From NCBI GenBank assembly GCA_964485345.1, contig CAZAJB010000002.1:16120-80119 (forward strand): DNA of 64,000 nucleotides, given 5' to 3'. Within the stretch, counting starts at the first letter, position 1. The number at the start of each line of letters is the position of its first letter. The notes under the pieces are model-generated. The model was not told where the DNA came from. It ran no database searches and saw only the letters and a list, made by a program, of their open reading frames with translations. This document shows, one piece after another, positions 35,996 through 45,205 of this stretch. Origin of the DNA: UBA5420 sp964485345 (GTDB taxonomy: Bacteria; Bacillota; Limnochordia; Darwinibacteriales; Darwinibacteriaceae). Position numbers and translations under genes: made by a program.

Positions 35996-36436
35996 GTGAA
36001 ACCCAAGGAGTATCAAAAACTAGTCCAGGACAACAGTCCGCCCCGTCCTTTACTTAAGAACATGTTGTGGGCTTTTCTGGTCGGGGGACTCATCTGTACC
36101 CTCGGACAAGTGGTGCTAAACATTGCAGGGCGGACCGAAAACACCAAGGCGGAAGCATCTGCCGTAACACTAGCTGTTATGATCCTGATCGGGACGATTC
36201 TGACTGCCTTTGGCGTCTACGATGAAATCGCAGAGAAAGGCGGAGCAGGCGCAGCAGTACCTATCACCGGGTTCGCGAATACGGTTACATCTGCAGCTAT
36301 GGAGTTTCGCCGTGAAGGGCTCCTGCTTGGAATGGGAGCCAAGATGTTCATTATTGCGGGTCCAGTCATTGTTTACGGGATTCTATCAGGTTTCATAGTG
36401 ACGCTAGTTAAGGCGCTCGTCCTCAAACTGTTTTGA
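35996..36436 (+). CDS. spoVAC: Stage V sporulation protein AC
   Basis: A forespore inner-membrane channel protein for dipicolinic acid movement. The family start KPKEYQKLVQDNSPPRPLLK is followed by membrane segments (NMLWAFLVGGLICTLGQVVL and others) and the GAGAAVPITGFANTV motif. The 146 residues match SpoVAC. GTG start; AAGGAG is 12 bases away, slightly long. First of three spoVA genes behind a forespore promoter. Confidence 0.93.
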   Translation: MKPKEYQKLVQDNSPPRPLLKNMLWAFLVGGLICTLGQVVLNIAGRTENTKAEASAVTLAVMILIGTILTAFGVYDEIAEKGGAGAAVPITGFANTVTSAAMEFRREGLLLGMGAKMFIIAGPVIVYGILSGFIVTLVKALVLKLF

Positions 36437-36480
36437 GCGATGATCTTCATGCTGTGCAAGATGCAAAGGAGGTATCTTCG

Positions 36481-37485
36481 TTGAGCAACCGCCTTGGTCT
36501 CCAGACGTTAACCTTCAGTAAACGGCCTAGGCTACATAGTTCTTATACGATCGTTGGTCCCATAGAGGGCAAAGGCCCCCATGCTCTAGACTTTGATGAG
36601 ATTCTTCCCGATGACGTTCTAGAACAGAAAACCCCAGAAAAAACAGAACGGCTCATCCTAGAAATGGCCATTGAAAAGACCCTGCGACAAAGAAATACCA
36701 AAGCTGAGGATGTTAACTTTTTCTTGGCAGGGGATCTTCTGAACCAGATCACCTCATCCACCTTTGCCGCAAGCACCTATGGTATGCCTTTTCTCGGTAT
36801 CTATGGAGCCTGTTCCACCTTTGCGCAGGGACTTGGCCTGGCCTCCGTTTTACTAGAGGGGGATTTTGCTGCTCAGGTGCTTGTAGGGACCGCAAGTCAT
36901 TACCAAACAGCGGAACGTCAGTACCGCTACCCCATTGAACTAAACGTTCAGCATATCGCCAGTAATCAACATACCGTGACCGGGGCAGGCGTCGCACTCT
37001 TGGGCTTTGACCACGAAGGCCCCCAAGTTACGCATGCCACCTTTGGCACCGTTGTAGATATGGGTCTAAAGGATGCCCAGGACATGGGTAGCGCCATGGC
37101 GCCTGCAGCCTTCTCCACAATCAAGCAGCACTTGAACGATACAAGCCGCAGCTTAGAAGACTATGATGTGGTCTTAACCGGAGACTTAGGTAAGCAAGGT
37201 AGAAAGATGCTTAGGCTTCTCTTCGCCCAAGAGGATTATGCCGGACTAGACCGTCTACAAGACGGAGGCAGCCAAATCTATAGTGAGGGTCAAAAGGCAG
37301 GAGCAGGAGGTAGTGGAGCGGCCTGCATAGCCGTGATGACCCTCGGTTATGTTCTCAATTTGCTGAAATCCGCCAAGGCACGACGAGTCTTGATCGTGGC
37401 GACTGGCGCCTTACTAAGCCCACTTACGGTGTTGCAGGGAGAGTCAATCCCCTGTGTTGCCCATGCCATTGCCCTTGAGGCTTAA
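36481..37485 (+). CDS. spoVAD: Stage V sporulation protein AD
   Basis: A thiolase-fold protein that binds dipicolinic acid. Visible: SYTIVGPIEGKGP at the start, FLAGDLLNQITSSTFAAS, GIYGACSTFAQGL (equivalent to the thiolase Cys region), and GKQGRKMLRLL. TTG 36481 gives the usual N-terminus (SNRLGLQTLTF) and stands eight bases after AGGAGG; the frame also opens upstream inside the end of spoVAC. Confidence 0.93.
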   Translation: MSNRLGLQTLTFSKRPRLHSSYTIVGPIEGKGPHALDFDEILPDDVLEQKTPEKTERLILEMAIEKTLRQRNTKAEDVNFFLAGDLLNQITSSTFAASTYGMPFLGIYGACSTFAQGLGLASVLLEGDFAAQVLVGTASHYQTAERQYRYPIELNVQHIASNQHTVTGAGVALLGFDHEGPQVTHATFGTVVDMGLKDAQDMGSAMAPAAFSTIKQHLNDTSRSLEDYDVVLTGDLGKQGRKMLRLLFAQEDYAGLDRLQDGGSQIYSEGQKAGAGGSGAACIAVMTLGYVLNLLKSAKARRVLIVATGALLSPLTVLQGESIPCVAHAIALEA

Positions 37486-37497
37486 GGAGGAAGTTGA

Positions 37498-37848
37498 TTG
37501 GAATACGTTATCGCGTTTTTGGTTGGTGGAGCGATTTGTGCAATTGGGCAGTTGATCATCGATACCACCAAATGTAGCAATGCGCACTTGCTAGTCGGAT
37601 TCGTTTGTCTAGGAGCTGTCCTAAGCGGGATCGGCATCTATGAGCCCTTCCAGGACTTTGCTGGGGCGGGAGCTTTGGTCCCGGTCTTGGGCTTCGGTAG
37701 CTCAATCACCAAGGGCATGCTCTCAGAGTTAGAAAGGCTTGGATGGGAGGGGTTGTTCACCGGGGCCTTTGAAATCACTGGTTTGGGCTTAGCCGCCTCC
37801 ATTGTTTTTAGCAGCATCTTAGCCCTGTTGCGAAAACCCCATGAATAA
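37498..37848 (+). CDS. spoVAE: Stage V sporulation protein AE
   Basis: A 116-residue membrane protein with the SpoVAE pattern: YVIAFLVGGAICAIGQLIID at the N-terminus, GAGALVPVLGFGSSITKGML in the middle, and a last hydrophobic segment ASIVFSSILALL. Shares the channel fold with SpoVAC. TTG start 12 bases after spoVAD, with AAGGAGG before it. A terminator follows. Confidence 0.92.
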   Translation: MEYVIAFLVGGAICAIGQLIIDTTKCSNAHLLVGFVCLGAVLSGIGIYEPFQDFAGAGALVPVLGFGSSITKGMLSELERLGWEGLFTGAFEITGLGLAASIVFSSILALLRKPHE

Positions 37849-37850
37849 GA

Positions 37851-37873
37851 AAAGCCCGGAGCCCGGGCTTTTT
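37851..37873 (+). terminator. Terminator of the spoVA operon
   Basis: Nine-base perfect stem AAAGCCCGG / CCGGGCTTT with loop AGC, the 3' arm continuing into five T. Confidence 0.92.
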
Positions 37874-37986
37874 GCAATTCTTGGTGGGACAGGAAGGAAA
37901 AGTCTTCATAACGGCGAAATAGGTTAATCATGGGTTTTGCGAGATGTTCCACCGCGTCTGCAATAGCCTTTTAAGGAGGAGTCGTT

Positions 37987-38463
37987 GTGAAAGAGAAACA
38001 GCTAGTTGCGTTCCGGCTTCATAATGAAGAATTCGGAGTAGAAATAACCGATGTGCGGGAAATTGTCAAGGTTGGCCATATTACGCGTCTTCCTCATGTT
38101 GCCGATTACATCGAAGGTGTTACAAATCTCCGAGGTGAGGTTATTCCCGTAATCTCCTTGCGAAAACGCTTCGGTCTTGAGGCTCAAGAGAATACCCAAG
38201 ATAGTCGCATTATTATGTTGGAAGTTAATGGTAGCATGGTAGGTTTCATCGTAGATTCGGTGACCGAAACCTTACGTCTGAGTGAGGATGCTATTGAACC
38301 TCCTCCGAGTAATATCGCAGGGCTGAAGGCTCACTACTTAGCCGGCGTTGGCAAACTTCAGGATCGCTTGCTGATTCTTTTAGAGGTGGACAAGATCCTA
38401 ACGAGCGAAGAGCATATTCAGTTGCAGACGATGTCAGACGAAGATTTGCCCGAGGCAGAATAG
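37987..38463 (+). CDS. cheW: Chemotaxis coupling protein CheW
   Basis: Links chemoreceptors to the CheA kinase. A 158-residue single CheW domain with QLVAFRLHNEEFGVEITDVR, ITRLPHVADYIEGVTNLRGE and VIPVISLRKRFGL; the end has LLILLEVDKIL. GTG start follows AAGGAGGAG. First gene of the chemotaxis-switch operon; no receptor gene lies in the window. Confidence 0.95.
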   Translation: MKEKQLVAFRLHNEEFGVEITDVREIVKVGHITRLPHVADYIEGVTNLRGEVIPVISLRKRFGLEAQENTQDSRIIMLEVNGSMVGFIVDSVTETLRLSEDAIEPPPSNIAGLKAHYLAGVGKLQDRLLILLEVDKILTSEEHIQLQTMSDEDLPEAE

Positions 38464-38541
38464 GGACTATACTCAAGGATTTGACGATTCCTGCCGATTA
38501 TAGGATTGAAATGATTGTTGGGCGAAGAGGAGGTGGATGTA

Positions 38542-39534
38542 TTGCATGATATTTTGTCCCAGGAAGAGATTGATCTGCTGATACGAGCAGCCTCTGAACC
38601 GGATCTTGACCTTGAGCCCATTGTTGACGAAGAAGAGCCTATTTACGACTTTAGTAGACCGAACAAGTTTGCCAAAGAACATATCAGGGCTCTGCACAGA
38701 ATTCACGAGCAGTTCTGCCGAACGTATTCGGGCTACATGTCCGCCAAGCTTCGCAATAAAGTAGAGGTGCGAGTCCACTCCATTGAGCAGATTCTCTTTG
38801 GAGATTTTGTGCGTTCCTTACCGAATCCTTCAGTCCTTAGTGTATTGCGCGTGCCACCTTTAGAGGGTTATGTGATCATGCAGTTAACACCGGATATAGC
38901 GTTCTTATTGCATGATCGATTGTGTGGTGGCGAGGGTACTCCTATGGGACGTTCTAGAGGACTCACGGACATTGAGACCGCTGTACTAAAGCGCCAGGTC
39001 TTGAACGTGTTTTCCTCCTTGCTTGGGGATGCCTGGCAAGAGGTAGCGGAGCTTAGGTTCGAGTTGGAATATATGGAGAGCAATCCCCAGTTTCTACAAG
39101 TCGCCTCTGATCGTGACGCTGTTGCCCTTGTTACTATGCGCTTTTCTCTCAATGACATGAGTGACATGATCAGCATTTGTCTGCCCCACGGCACCTTAGA
39201 ACCGATTATTAAGAACCTCACCCATATTCGTATGTTCGAATCGCTGCACAGACCTGATCCGCTCCGAGTTGAACTCCTCAAAGAAAAAGTACGCTCTGCT
39301 ATTGTTCCTGTTGAGGTCGAACTAGGTAAGACGACCGTAACCGTGCAGGATTTATTGGGATTAGCGCCAGGTGACGTGATTCCTCTGAACACCAAGAAGA
39401 GCGAGACATTGGACATTAAGATCGGCTCCATGACGAAGTTTAAGGGTACACCTGGGCGATTGGGATCGCGAATAGGCGTGGTCGTTACGAACATTTGCGA
39501 GACAGATGATGAAGGGGGGCTAGACGATGAGTGA
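38542..39534 (+). CDS. fliM: Flagellar motor switch protein FliM
   Basis: C-ring protein that receives CheY-phosphate. The N-terminal CheY-binding peptide is ILSQEEIDLLI, the middle domain has YDFSRPNKFAKEHIRAL and the C-terminal SpoA domain has VELGKTTVTVQDLLGLAPGD. TTG 38542 is preferred as it lies six bases after AGGAGGTG and puts the binding peptide at the extreme N-terminus, as in homologues. Overlaps fliY by eight bases. Confidence 0.94.
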   Translation: MHDILSQEEIDLLIRAASEPDLDLEPIVDEEEPIYDFSRPNKFAKEHIRALHRIHEQFCRTYSGYMSAKLRNKVEVRVHSIEQILFGDFVRSLPNPSVLSVLRVPPLEGYVIMQLTPDIAFLLHDRLCGGEGTPMGRSRGLTDIETAVLKRQVLNVFSSLLGDAWQEVAELRFELEYMESNPQFLQVASDRDAVALVTMRFSLNDMSDMISICLPHGTLEPIIKNLTHIRMFESLHRPDPLRVELLKEKVRSAIVPVEVELGKTTVTVQDLLGLAPGDVIPLNTKKSETLDIKIGSMTKFKGTPGRLGSRIGVVVTNICETDDEGGLDDE

Positions 39535-40627
39535 CGGCGTGATGACACAAGAGGAGCTCGATGCTCTTTTAAACGACCATCTAAACCAAGGGGAAACGTC
39601 TAGTGACTACCTAGATATCGATGCCTTTCTAACTCCGCTTGAGCAAGATGCCTTAGCAGAAATCGGGAACATATCCATGGGTTCCGCTGCTACAGCCTTG
39701 AGCACTTTGGTTAATCGTAAAGTTCAAATCACAGTGCCCCAGATATTCATGAGTAGCCCTGCCAGGATTAGGGAATCGTATCCCGAACCTTGCATCGTTG
39801 TCAAGGTCGAATATCAAATGGGACTTGAGGGCGATAACCTCCTAGTTATTCGTGAACATGATGCTCTGGTCATCGGAAACTTGATGATGGGTGAAGATGG
39901 TACCAATTTGCCAGCTGAACTTGACGATCTCTATCTTAGTGCTGTGACAGAAGCAATGAACATGATGATGGGGTCCGCTTCGACTGCTATGTCTGAGCTC
40001 TTCAGACGCGCAATTGATATTTCACCACCAGCCACCACCCGTCGGGATTTGGCCCAAGAACAGCTAACAGACGAAAGTTTGCCAGCGGAAGAGACCATCG
40101 TGACATCTTTTCGCATGGAGATCGCGGATTTGGTGGACAGTACACTCCTACAGATCATTAAGGCGGATTTTGCCAAAGATATGGTCGCGAGCCTGATGCC
40201 CGAACCAGAACCAGAACCTGAACCAGAGTTGGACGAAGTCGAGGTAGACGTGAGTGCTTCACCTAAAGAATGGGTAGATCTCAGAGCGCAGCCGATGCAA
40301 ACCGTGATTCCGCCGTTAACGTCTGCGCCGGCTCAGGATGTCCCGCAGGTCGGTTATGATCTGGGGAACATCAATGTCGATCTCATAAAGGGTATTCCGG
40401 TACAGGTGCGGGCTATCTTGGGCCGAACAAGAATGTCCATTGATAATATCTTGCGCTTAGGGCCCGGGCATATCATGGAATTGGATTCGCTCCATGGAGA
40501 ACCCATTGAACTATTTGCCAACGAAACGCTCATTGCCCGTGGTGAAGTGGTGGTAGTCGGAGAGCAGTTTGGTGTCCGAATCACAGAAATTGCTACACCG
40601 CAGGACCGGATTGTGAGCATAAGTTAG
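39527..40627 (+). CDS. fliY: Flagellar motor switch phosphatase FliY
   Basis: A CheC-like phosphatase fused to a FliN domain. An N-terminal peptide VMTQEELDALL can bind CheY-phosphate. Two phosphatase sites of the D/S-x3-E-x2-N type are seen (DALAEIGN and SAVTEAMN). A linker with PEPEPEPEPELDE precedes the SpoA/FliN domain (PVQVRAILGRTRMSIDNIL). The 366 residues are typical of Bacillus-type FliY. It both builds the C ring and removes signal from CheY. Confidence 0.94.
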   Translation: MSDGVMTQEELDALLNDHLNQGETSSDYLDIDAFLTPLEQDALAEIGNISMGSAATALSTLVNRKVQITVPQIFMSSPARIRESYPEPCIVVKVEYQMGLEGDNLLVIREHDALVIGNLMMGEDGTNLPAELDDLYLSAVTEAMNMMMGSASTAMSELFRRAIDISPPATTRRDLAQEQLTDESLPAEETIVTSFRMEIADLVDSTLLQIIKADFAKDMVASLMPEPEPEPEPELDEVEVDVSASPKEWVDLRAQPMQTVIPPLTSAPAQDVPQVGYDLGNINVDLIKGIPVQVRAILGRTRMSIDNILRLGPGHIMELDSLHGEPIELFANETLIARGEVVVVGEQFGVRITEIATPQDRIVSIS

Positions 40628-40656
40628 TACACAAGTTGCTGTAAAGGGGGAAGTTC

Positions 40657-42657
40657 ATGGACATTAGTTCGTTCAGGGAAGTGTTTGCTGCAGAGGCTCG
40701 TGATTATCTACAATCATTGAACGAGGATCTTCTTAGTTTTGAAAAAAACCCCGGTGACAAGGACACCGTGGATGATATGTTTAGGGCGGCTCATAGTCTC
40801 AAGGGCATGGCTGGGACCATGGGCTTTGACGTCCTTGCTGAGTTTACGCACGAGATGGAAAGCGTCTTGGATTTGGTGAGAAATCACGAGCTCCAGCCGT
40901 CGAGCGAAGTGATCAATGCCTTGTTTGGGGCTGTTGATACCTTAGAAGTACTTCTCGAGCAAACGATCGGTGATGTGCCTATTACCCCAGTTAAAGACCA
41001 AATTGCCATGCTAGAGGCATTAACCCAAAATCCCTCCCAGGCTACTGCTGAAGGATCTCCGGGGAGCAAAAATGCACCGGTGCTCGTTGTTGAGCTTGAT
41101 GAATTTAACCGCGAAACCATAAAGCAAGGAGTCGCCCAAGGCCATTTTGCTTTTGTCGTCCAAGTGACATTAAGACCGAACACAATCCTGAAATCGGTAC
41201 GGGTCTATACTGTCTTTCAAGCCATAGAGCAAGTTGCTACCGTGATTCAAAGTAATCCTTCGGTGCAAGAACTAGAAGACGAGAAGTTTGACGACCGCTT
41301 CATTCTGACGATTTTGACAAAGGAATCTAGGGAGCATATTCGAGAAATTGTTGACAATATTCCCGAGATCGAGGCAGTTGAGGTAGATAGCCTCCCAGGT
41401 GATGAGCAAGAACTGATTCAAGATGAAGTCACCGTTGTCCAGGAGCAAGTAGCAGCAACAGCCCAGCCAGCACGAACCCAGGCACGCTCCGGGACACCAA
41501 CACCAGCCGCTAGACAACATCGGCCTGATGCTCTGGTGCGGGTAGAAACAGAGCGCTTAGATAAGCTGATCAATCTCGTGGGAGAATTGGTTACCAGTCG
41601 CACCCAGGTCATAGAGATGGCCAAGGGTGATGATACCATCGGTGCCTTGGATCAACTTGATCGAGTCACGACCGAGTTGCAGTATGCGGCTATGAGTTTA
41701 CGGATGGTGGCCATCAAACAGGTCTTTGACCGCTTTCCCCGCATGGTTCGGGATCTCGCTCAGGCTAGCGGCAAAGATATAAATCTAAGAATTTTTGGAG
41801 AGATGACCGAGCTTGACCGTTCCATTGTCAACCAAATTGGGGATCCGTTGGTACATCTGATTCGAAACTCGATTGATCATGGTCTTGAATCAAAACAAGA
41901 CCGGATCGCCAAGGAAAAACCGGAGACTGGTACTATTACGTTAGGAGCGAGGCATGAGGGAAGCCATATTCTCATCGAAATCGGTGACGACGGTCACGGA
42001 TTGGACTTGGAGCGCATTCGGGCTAAGGCCATCGAACGTGGACTAATCAGCCCGCAGCATGGCGAGCTTTCTGTTGGTGAGGCTGGCGAACTCTTGTTTA
42101 GCGCCGGATTCTCTACTGCACAGACGATTACCGATCTCTCAGGTAGGGGAGTGGGGCTCGATGCGGTTCGGTCTGTTGTCCATTCCTTAAGCGGTACAAT
42201 TGAGATTGAATCGGATCCAGGGCGCTTCATGCGTACCATCATCAAGTTGCCCTTGACTCTGGCCATAATTAAGGCTTTACTGGTCGTCGCAGACGGAGAG
42301 ACTCTCGCCATTCCCATTCAAGCTGTGCGGGAGAACATTCAGGTGGAGCGCGACCAAATCAAGACAGTGCAGCAACATGATGTAATTATGTTGCGTGACG
42401 AAGTACTGCCCCTCTATGACTTGGCAGAGTGCCTGGGTTTCCAGCGTCTGCGTATTGATGGTCCGTTGCCTGTGATTGTTGTAGAAATAAGGGGTCAAAA
42501 GGTGGGCTTCGTCGTTGAAGATCTCATCGGTCAGCAAGAAATTGTGATCAAGTCTATCAGAGGCACACTCAGCGACATTCGAGGAATTGCCGGAGCGACC
42601 GTATTGGGCAATGGTACTATTGCCCTGATCATCGACAATAGTACGTTAATCGGATAG
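40657..42657 (+). CDS. cheA: Chemotaxis histidine kinase CheA
   Basis: The central kinase. P1 phosphotransfer domain with H46 in RAAHSLKGMAGTMGF, a P2-like CheY-docking region, a Q/P-rich linker (VAATAQPARTQARSG), dimerisation helices (VETERLDKLINLVGELVTSR), ATP-binding domain (HLIRNSIDHGLE, GDDGHGLD, GRGVGLDAV), and a CheW-like C-terminal domain. At 666 residues it is normal. Phosphorylates CheY and CheB encoded just downstream. Confidence 0.96.
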   Translation: MDISSFREVFAAEARDYLQSLNEDLLSFEKNPGDKDTVDDMFRAAHSLKGMAGTMGFDVLAEFTHEMESVLDLVRNHELQPSSEVINALFGAVDTLEVLLEQTIGDVPITPVKDQIAMLEALTQNPSQATAEGSPGSKNAPVLVVELDEFNRETIKQGVAQGHFAFVVQVTLRPNTILKSVRVYTVFQAIEQVATVIQSNPSVQELEDEKFDDRFILTILTKESREHIREIVDNIPEIEAVEVDSLPGDEQELIQDEVTVVQEQVAATAQPARTQARSGTPTPAARQHRPDALVRVETERLDKLINLVGELVTSRTQVIEMAKGDDTIGALDQLDRVTTELQYAAMSLRMVAIKQVFDRFPRMVRDLAQASGKDINLRIFGEMTELDRSIVNQIGDPLVHLIRNSIDHGLESKQDRIAKEKPETGTITLGARHEGSHILIEIGDDGHGLDLERIRAKAIERGLISPQHGELSVGEAGELLFSAGFSTAQTITDLSGRGVGLDAVRSVVHSLSGTIEIESDPGRFMRTIIKLPLTLAIIKALLVVADGETLAIPIQAVRENIQVERDQIKTVQQHDVIMLRDEVLPLYDLAECLGFQRLRIDGPLPVIVVEIRGQKVGFVVEDLIGQQEIVIKSIRGTLSDIRGIAGATVLGNGTIALIIDNSTLIG

Positions 42658-42671
42658 GGAGTGGAGTTGCT

Positions 42672-43034
42672 ATGGCAAAAACTGTATTGATTACAGATGA
42701 TACCGCATTTATGCGGATGACGTTGCGAAACGTAATTGAAAAGAACGGCTATAGTGTTGTGGGTGAAGCAGGGGATGGCGAAGAAGCCATAGCACTCTAT
42801 AAAGAGTTGACACCGGACATGGTTACTATGGATATTACCATGCCCAAGATGGATGGAATTTCCGCGATTAAAGAGATTATGAAAGTTGATCCTCAGGCTA
42901 AGATCATTGTCTGTAGTGCTATGGGACAGAAGCCCATGGTCATCGAAGCATTAAGCGCGGGTGCGAAAGACTTTCTAGTCAAACCTTTTGATGCCGAACG
43001 CGTCGTGGAATCACTGCGAAAAATCGGCTCCTAG
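42672..43034 (+). CDS. cheY: Chemotaxis response regulator CheY
   Basis: A single 120-residue receiver domain. Phospho-acceptor D54 lies in VTMDITMPKMDG, acidic pocket in LITDDTAFM, and Lys in FLVKPFD; the switch residue is Ser in VCSAMGQ. CheY-phosphate binds FliM to set rotation direction. Located between cheA and cheC. Confidence 0.94.
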   Translation: MAKTVLITDDTAFMRMTLRNVIEKNGYSVVGEAGDGEEAIALYKELTPDMVTMDITMPKMDGISAIKEIMKVDPQAKIIVCSAMGQKPMVIEALSAGAKDFLVKPFDAERVVESLRKIGS

Positions 43035-43047
43035 GGGGTGGCTAATT

Positions 43048-43641
43048 ATGCGTGATACCAAGTTGGACTTCTTAAAAGAACTGGCGAACATCGGAACGGG
43101 ACATGCTACCACGGCTTTATCACAGATGCTAAGTGGACGTCTCTTTCAGTTGGTTGTGCCTGATGCGCAGATGCTGCCCTTCGACAAGGCGGCTGACTAT
43201 GTAGGCGGATCGGAGCAAGTCATTGTCGGGATCTTTGTTGTTGTGTCTGGCGATGTAAGAGGACATATGGCTTTCCTCCTTCCGTTGGATAGTGCATTAG
43301 TCTTAGTTCGACTACTAACGGGAGACGACAGTGGTGAAGTCCATGAACTCGCCCGTTCTGCTCTGCAGGAGTTGGGTAACATTATGATTACTTCCTATCT
43401 CAATGCTCTTGCGAAAATGACGGATTTACTCATGGCCCCTAGTGTTCCTGGTGTGGCCGTAGACATGGCTGGGGCCGTATGGCAGAGCGTCTTGGCCGGT
43501 GCAGAAGTGGCAAATGAAGTTACGGTGATCCGCACCGAGTTTTTTGCCGATGGCGAGTCCATAGAAGGACATATTCTCTTTCTTCCAGATGACGATGACT
43601 TTGGAAAGATCGCACATTCCCTTGGTCTGGAGGAAATGTGA
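43048..43641 (+). CDS. cheC: CheY-phosphate phosphatase CheC
   Basis: A 197-residue CheC with both active-site repeats: DFLKELANIGTGHATTALS and SALQELGNIMITSYLNAL (each D/S-x3-E-x2-N). CheC is stimulated by CheD in Bacillus. ATG 43048 follows AGGGGGTG; the open frame further upstream lies inside cheY and is not coding. Its stop shares one base with the cheD start. Confidence 0.93.
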   Translation: MRDTKLDFLKELANIGTGHATTALSQMLSGRLFQLVVPDAQMLPFDKAADYVGGSEQVIVGIFVVVSGDVRGHMAFLLPLDSALVLVRLLTGDDSGEVHELARSALQELGNIMITSYLNALAKMTDLLMAPSVPGVAVDMAGAVWQSVLAGAEVANEVTVIRTEFFADGESIEGHILFLPDDDDFGKIAHSLGLEEM

Positions 43642-44120
43642 TGACAGAAGTCTTTGTAAATATGGGGCAGATCAGCTCCTTTAAGACGCAGGGCATATTG
43701 ACCACTGTGGGTCTTGGGTCGTGCGTTGGTGTTGCACTTTATGATGACCTGGCTAAGGTTGGAGTGATGGGTCACATTTTTCTCCCACAGAGCAGGGAAA
43801 AAGATGCAGGAGCACCGCCGGGTAAGTATGCAGATACAGGCATTCCGGCCATGATTGATGAAGCAATACGATTGGGTGCAAGAAAGTCTAGACTGAAGGC
43901 CAAACTGGCAGGAGGGGCCAACCTATTCCCCAATCTGAGCGCTAATAGCACAAGCATAGGCATGAAGAACATTAAGGCAGTCACAGGACATCTCGAAGAA
44001 CATGGTATTGCCATCATTGGTAAAGATGTTGCAGGAGGTCATGGGCGCAAAATGCGCTTTTTTGTTGATACTGGAGTAGTAACAGTCACTGCTATCGGCA
44101 AGGAAGCAATGGAGATTTGA
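43641..44120 (+). CDS. cheD: Chemoreceptor glutamine deamidase CheD
   Basis: Deamidates glutamines in receptors and activates CheC. Catalytic Cys is in VGLGSCVGVALYD and His in VMGHIFLPQS; Thr in the later KYADTGIPAMIDE region. ATG 43641 (overlapping the cheC stop) is chosen over GTG one codon before. 159 residues, as expected. Confidence 0.93.
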   Translation: MTEVFVNMGQISSFKTQGILTTVGLGSCVGVALYDDLAKVGVMGHIFLPQSREKDAGAPPGKYADTGIPAMIDEAIRLGARKSRLKAKLAGGANLFPNLSANSTSIGMKNIKAVTGHLEEHGIAIIGKDVAGGHGRKMRFFVDTGVVTVTAIGKEAMEI

Positions 44121-44130
44121 GGAGATGACG

Positions 44131-45192
44131 ATGCCTATAAGGGTTTTGGTGGTCGACGATAGCGCTTTTATGCGCAAACTGATTGTGGAGATCATTACAG
44201 GCGATCCAGAACTCGAAGTTGCAGGCTATGCCCGCAATGGCAAGGATGCCTTGGACAAACTAAGACGGCTTGATGTGGATGTTGTCACACTGGATGTAGA
44301 GATGCCTGTCATGGATGGCCTCGAGACCTTGAAGCGGATTATGGAGACCAAACCACTGCCGGTGGTAATGCTTAGCAGCCAGACGCGCAAAGGTTCAGAG
44401 ACAACGATGCAGGCTTTAGCACTAGGAGCCGTTGACTTTATCACGAAGCCCAGTGGTCAAGCCACTGCTGGTACTCAAGACTTGGCTGTTATCGCAGCAG
44501 AGGTGACTGAGAAGGTTCGTTTGGCCGCTACCGCTAGGATTCAGGTCGCGGAACCTAAGAAACGCCCCGCCATTGCCAAACCTCCTTCTTTGCCAGTATT
44601 CGATCGACCGGCGGAAGGAGCCGCGGATAAACTTGTCATCATTGGGTCATCTACAGGAGGCCCCAAGGCTGTGGAAGGAGTTCTCTCCTCCATACCCGTC
44701 AACCTACCAGCAGCCATAGTGATTGTCCAGCATATGCCGAAGGAGTTTACGAGGAGTTTCGCAGAACGCCTAGATAGCCTGTTCCCCTTCCCGGTAAAAG
44801 AGGCCGGCACTGGTGATCTTGTCGAAAACGGAAAGGTTTTGATCGCGCCTGGAGACTATCATCTTACCATTACAAGTGAGCGCCGCATTAAGCTCAACCA
44901 GGAAGAACGAGTGATGTTCTTGCGACCTGCCATTGATGTTACCATGCAGAATCTGCCTGCTATTTATGGGAAAAACATAGTGGGCGTAATCTTGACAGGG
45001 ATGGGAAGAGACGGGGCTAAAGGCATGGCTGAGGTTAAGCGGGGTGGCGGCTTGACGATTGCTCAAGACAAGAGCACATCCACCATTTATAGCATGCCAC
45101 GTGTAGTGGCGGAAGAAGGGAATGCTGATTATATCTTGCCTCTTGATCTCATAGGCAAGACCATTACGGAGCTAATATCTAAGATGCGGTAG
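44131..45192 (+). CDS. cheB: Chemotaxis methylesterase CheB
   Basis: Receiver domain (VLVVDDSAFMRKL; VTLDVEMPVMDGLE with the phospho-Asp) joined by a linker to the methylesterase domain with catalytic IGSSTGGPKA (Ser), VQHMPKEF (His) and TGMGRDGAKGM (Asp). Removes methyl groups from receptors. ATG 44131 follows TGAGGAG by six bases and is preferred over the ATG at 44125. 353 residues. Confidence 0.95.
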   Translation: MPIRVLVVDDSAFMRKLIVEIITGDPELEVAGYARNGKDALDKLRRLDVDVVTLDVEMPVMDGLETLKRIMETKPLPVVMLSSQTRKGSETTMQALALGAVDFITKPSGQATAGTQDLAVIAAEVTEKVRLAATARIQVAEPKKRPAIAKPPSLPVFDRPAEGAADKLVIIGSSTGGPKAVEGVLSSIPVNLPAAIVIVQHMPKEFTRSFAERLDSLFPFPVKEAGTGDLVENGKVLIAPGDYHLTITSERRIKLNQEERVMFLRPAIDVTMQNLPAIYGKNIVGVILTGMGRDGAKGMAEVKRGGGLTIAQDKSTSTIYSMPRVVAEEGNADYILPLDLIGKTITELISKMR

Positions 45193-45205
45193 ACTGAGGT
45201 GCAAA